From the NCBI GenBank assembly GCA_947177495.1, contig CAMWUS010000067.1, positions 1 through 7,343 of the forward strand: a stretch of DNA of 7,343 nt. Direction: 5' to 3'. The position numbers were made by a program, and so were the translations under genes. How positions within the stretch are numbered: position 1 is the first letter of the stretch; every line of letters begins with the position of its first letter. Under the pieces are notes generated by a model. The model was not told the origin of the DNA. It worked only from the letters and a program-made list of their open reading frames with translations, and did no database searches. Below are positions 5,877 to 7,343 of the stretch, piece by piece. This DNA is from an uncultured Clostridia bacterium (lineage in GTDB: Bacteria; Bacillota; Clostridia; Christensenellales; Borkfalkiaceae).

Positions 5877-5904
5877 AAAAACCCCCGCCCAAGCGGGGGT
5901 TTTT
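5875..5904. terminator. Bidirectional intrinsic terminator between gerAC and the lipoprotein gene
   Basis: The stem ACCCCCGC (5881-5888) pairs with GCGGGGGT (5893-5900) around a CCAA loop. It is flanked by a run of A on the left, which includes the gerAC stop codon, and by T on the right (5900-5904). Because both flanks are A/T tracts, the element can stop transcription of gerAC on the plus strand and of the convergent lipoprotein gene on the minus strand. Confidence 0.92.
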
Positions 5905-5914
5905 ATTGCAAATT

Positions 5915-6649
5915 TTATTCTACAAATACCGAGTTGAAGTAGGTGACCGTCGTGCCCGATTCCGTTTCGTCAAACCGAATGCTGACAGCAATTTTCTCGC
6001 CGTTTGATAACGTCGTTTGCAATGCAAGCACATTCTTCTCACGGGACATGGTATAGCTTTCTACTACTTTGTAGAAATCATAAAAATCGTCGATTCCGTG
6101 TTCCGACGGATAGGTGTGATTGGCTTCGAACTCGAAACATCCTCCGCCCGAATAGAGCAGCTCCTCATACGCAACGTCCCCAAATAAATGATATGGTACA
6201 AGCCACCCAACATATATATCCAAGTTATCAACAGCTATGCCGTCTTCCAAATCCATAAAATCGTAACGCCAGCCGCCCGACTCCGTTTGCTCGCGACGTA
6301 CAACAAGATAATGGTAGACATGTCCGTTTTTCGTTTTATCTATAAGAAGATAACGCTCGCCGTATCGCGTTGTTTCTAATGAATAGTCCTTTTGTTTTTG
6401 TTTATCTATCTGTTCTTTTAATTCGGGAATGGTAGACTTTGAATAAAAATTTGTGCCCCACGGTGTCGCATAAGCCGACTTGAATTTTACTTTCAATTCC
6501 AACTTATCATAATTTTCAAAAGTAAAATCGCCGTAATACGCATAGGTGCCAGCGGTTACTCTGTTCACCTGATCCGCGCACCCAATGAAACACGCTATTA
6601 CACAGAGGCAAGCAATTACAACTAACGCAACCTTTTTTAAAGTTTTCAT
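5915..6649 (-). CDS. Unrecognised 244-residue lipoprotein
   Basis: I do not recognise the family. The start is the ATG complementary to 6647-6649, preceded by AGAGGTGGAG. The frame stays open farther upstream, but those 36 codons lack a ribosome binding site and would bury the signal peptide. Seen: the basic N-terminus MKTLKK is followed by a Cys-rich hydrophobic segment (7-23) and a lipobox-like FIGC with Cys24, so export and lipid anchoring on the outer face of the membrane are expected. The mature part has many aromatic residues and alternating hydrophobic/polar segments (for example ELKVKFKSAY, HVYHYLVVRRE, GEKIAVSIRFDE), suggesting a beta-rich domain. Only one further cysteine (C171) is present and there is no catalytic motif. 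Much of the gene is A+T-rich (about 34% G+C by hand count over 6361-6540), unlike the ger genes. It stands alone between terminators, which fits a recently acquired or fast-evolving accessory gene. Confidence 0.82.
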   Translation of the reverse strand: MKTLKKVALVVIACLCVIACFIGCADQVNRVTAGTYAYYGDFTFENYDKLELKVKFKSAYATPWGTNFYSKSTIPELKEQIDKQKQKDYSLETTRYGERYLLIDKTKNGHVYHYLVVRREQTESGGWRYDFMDLEDGIAVDNLDIYVGWLVPYHLFGDVAYEELLYSGGGCFEFEANHTYPSEHGIDDFYDFYKVVESYTMSREKNVLALQTTLSNGEKIAVSIRFDETESGTTVTYFNSVFVE

Positions 6650-6690
6650 ATCTCCACCTCTTTGAGATACACTACACAATATAAACGATA

Positions 6691-6706
6691 ACAAACCCGT
6701 GTTTGT
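6691..6706. repeat. Small palindrome upstream of the lipoprotein gene
   Basis: ACAAAC (6691-6696) and GTTTGT (6701-6706) form a six-base inverted repeat with a four-base centre. On the minus strand the best -10 element for the lipoprotein gene is TATATT (6683-6678). The position expected for its -35 element (6706-6701, 17-base spacer) falls exactly on one arm and does not resemble TTGACA. The palindrome could be an operator or activator site, but its small size makes chance a real possibility. Confidence 0.3.
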
Positions 6707-6731
6707 CCCGCTTATTAGGAAAAAGTTTTTA

Positions 6732-6766
6732 ATAAAACCCCGCCGAAGCGGTTGCACGGGCGGGGG
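6732..6766 (-). terminator. Intrinsic terminator of the RNase G gene
   Basis: On the minus strand CCCCGCC (6766-6760) pairs with GGCGGGG (6745-6739) over a 14-base loop that can itself fold as a small CCG-CTT-CGG hairpin. TTTTATT follows (6738-6732). It begins a few bases after the stop codon of the RNase gene and separates it from the lipoprotein gene. The longer loop and interrupted T tract make it weaker-looking than the other terminators here. Confidence 0.7.
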
Positions 6767-6772
6767 ATAAAA

Positions 6773-7343
6773 TCAATATAAGATTTGAGCAGTGTCGGGA
6801 AGAGTCAGGACCGTGGCGTTTTCACCGCGCACGGTGTACTTTTCTTCGTGCCAAGTGGAGTGGGGAATGAGGTACACGCGCTTGTCGCGCCACGCGCCGT
6901 TTACTTCTTCGCGGAAGTACCGTTCCGCCAAAATCCGTTGCATCAGTCCGCGGTTGAGCTCGATAATCACGGCGTTGTAGCCGTCGGCAAAATGGTTTAC
7001 GATTTCACTGCGCAGGCGCATGGCAAGGTACTTATCGGAAAGCACGAACCCCTGCCGTTTGCAATGGGTACAGGGCTTCAACAAAAAGTTGGCAAAATCT
7101 TTATTCGTGCGTTTGCGGGTAAAGGTGATAAGGCAAAGCTCGCTCATGGGAAGCACGCGGCATTTCGATTTATCGGGAAGCAACGCCGCCGTCAACTCGG
7201 CTTCTACCGCCGCGCAATGCTCGGGCTCATCCATATCGATAAAGTCCACGACGACAATGCCGCCGATGTCGCGAAGCCGCACCTGCCGCGCGATTTCCCG
7301 CGCCGCCTGCAAGTTGGTTTCGAACACCGTGCTCTCGGGGTCG
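6773..7343 (-). CDS. rng: Ribonuclease E/G family protein, C-terminal 189 residues (gene enters from right edge)
   Basis: This is the C-terminal part of an RNase E/G-type endoribonuclease, which cleaves single-stranded A/U-rich RNA in rRNA maturation and mRNA decay. Seen in the visible fragment: STVFETNLQAAREIARQVRL (4-23), then RDIGGIVVVDFIDMDE (24-39). This includes the DFID segment whose first Asp (D33) corresponds to a magnesium-binding catalytic residue of E. coli RNase E (D346). SELCLITFTRKR (67-78) and CTHCKRQG (91-98) follow. The last corresponds to the zinc-link CPxCxGxG that joins subunits; the two cysteines remain but the glycines and proline differ. About 90 residues after the zinc-link end in TAQILY, so there is no long RNase E-type scaffold tail, which fits RNase G. 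The S1 domain and the first catalytic Asp lie outside the window. Confidence 0.93.
   Translation of the reverse strand, partial: DPESTVFETNLQAAREIARQVRLRDIGGIVVVDFIDMDEPEHCAAVEAELTAALLPDKSKCRVLPMSELCLITFTRKRTNKDFANFLLKPCTHCKRQGFVLSDKYLAMRLRSEIVNHFADGYNAVIIELNRGLMQRILAERYFREEVNGAWRDKRVYLIPHSTWHEEKYTVRGENATVLTLPDTAQILY

Noticed and set aside
6650..6757. A possible 36-codon N-terminal extension of the 244-residue lipoprotein.
   Set aside because: It would bury a well-formed lipoprotein signal peptide, and the ATG at 6649 has the clear AGAGGTGGAG ribosome binding site.

Overview
The window comes from a spore-forming member of the Firmicutes, most likely a Clostridia-type gut anaerobe. The evidence is a complete tricistronic GerA-type germinant receptor operon, the start of a SpoIIQ-like LytM/M23 protein, strong GGAGG-type ribosome binding sites, consensus sigma-A promoter elements and compact intrinsic terminators. 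Most genes are moderately G+C-rich. The lipoprotein gene near the right end is clearly A+T-richer. Genus-level placement is not possible from what can be seen here.

Left part (1-1447, minus strand): three genes read leftward in the order HIT-family hydrolase (hinT-like), an unrecognised 141-residue membrane-anchored or secreted protein, and a SpoIIQ-like LytM protein that runs off the left edge. hinT has a perfect consensus sigma-A promoter. The 141-residue gene has a weaker promoter of its own. Its Shine-Dalgarno sequence lies inside a terminator-like hairpin placed directly before its start codon.

Middle part (1486-5904, plus strand): a divergent extended -10 promoter drives an unrecognised three-helix membrane protein of 179 residues, closed by a textbook terminator. 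The gerAA-gerAB-gerAC operon starts 35 bases after that terminator. The three genes overlap each other (8 and 17 bases), which suggests translational coupling. A good match to a forespore sigma-G promoter lies so close to gerAA that transcription should start at or next to its ATG, and there is no Shine-Dalgarno sequence, so gerAA may be translated from a leaderless mRNA. GerAC is atypical: it lacks the lipobox cysteine of this lipoprotein family and has a Gly/Ser-rich linker in the middle.

Right part (5875-7343): a bidirectional terminator separates gerAC from a convergent, A+T-rich gene for an unrecognised 244-residue lipoprotein. Upstream of that gene are a small palindrome and a second terminator, which closes the C-terminal part of an RNase E/G-family ribonuclease gene entering from the right edge.

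Taken together, the identifiable genes concern sporulation (SpoIIQ-like) and germination (GerA receptor), mixed with housekeeping genes (hinT, RNase G). I see no phage, insertion sequence, CRISPR array, tRNA or rRNA. I do not see a clearly new multi-gene system. The most interesting points are the unusual expression and anchoring features of the ger operon, the hairpin over a ribosome binding site, and three unrecognised proteins.
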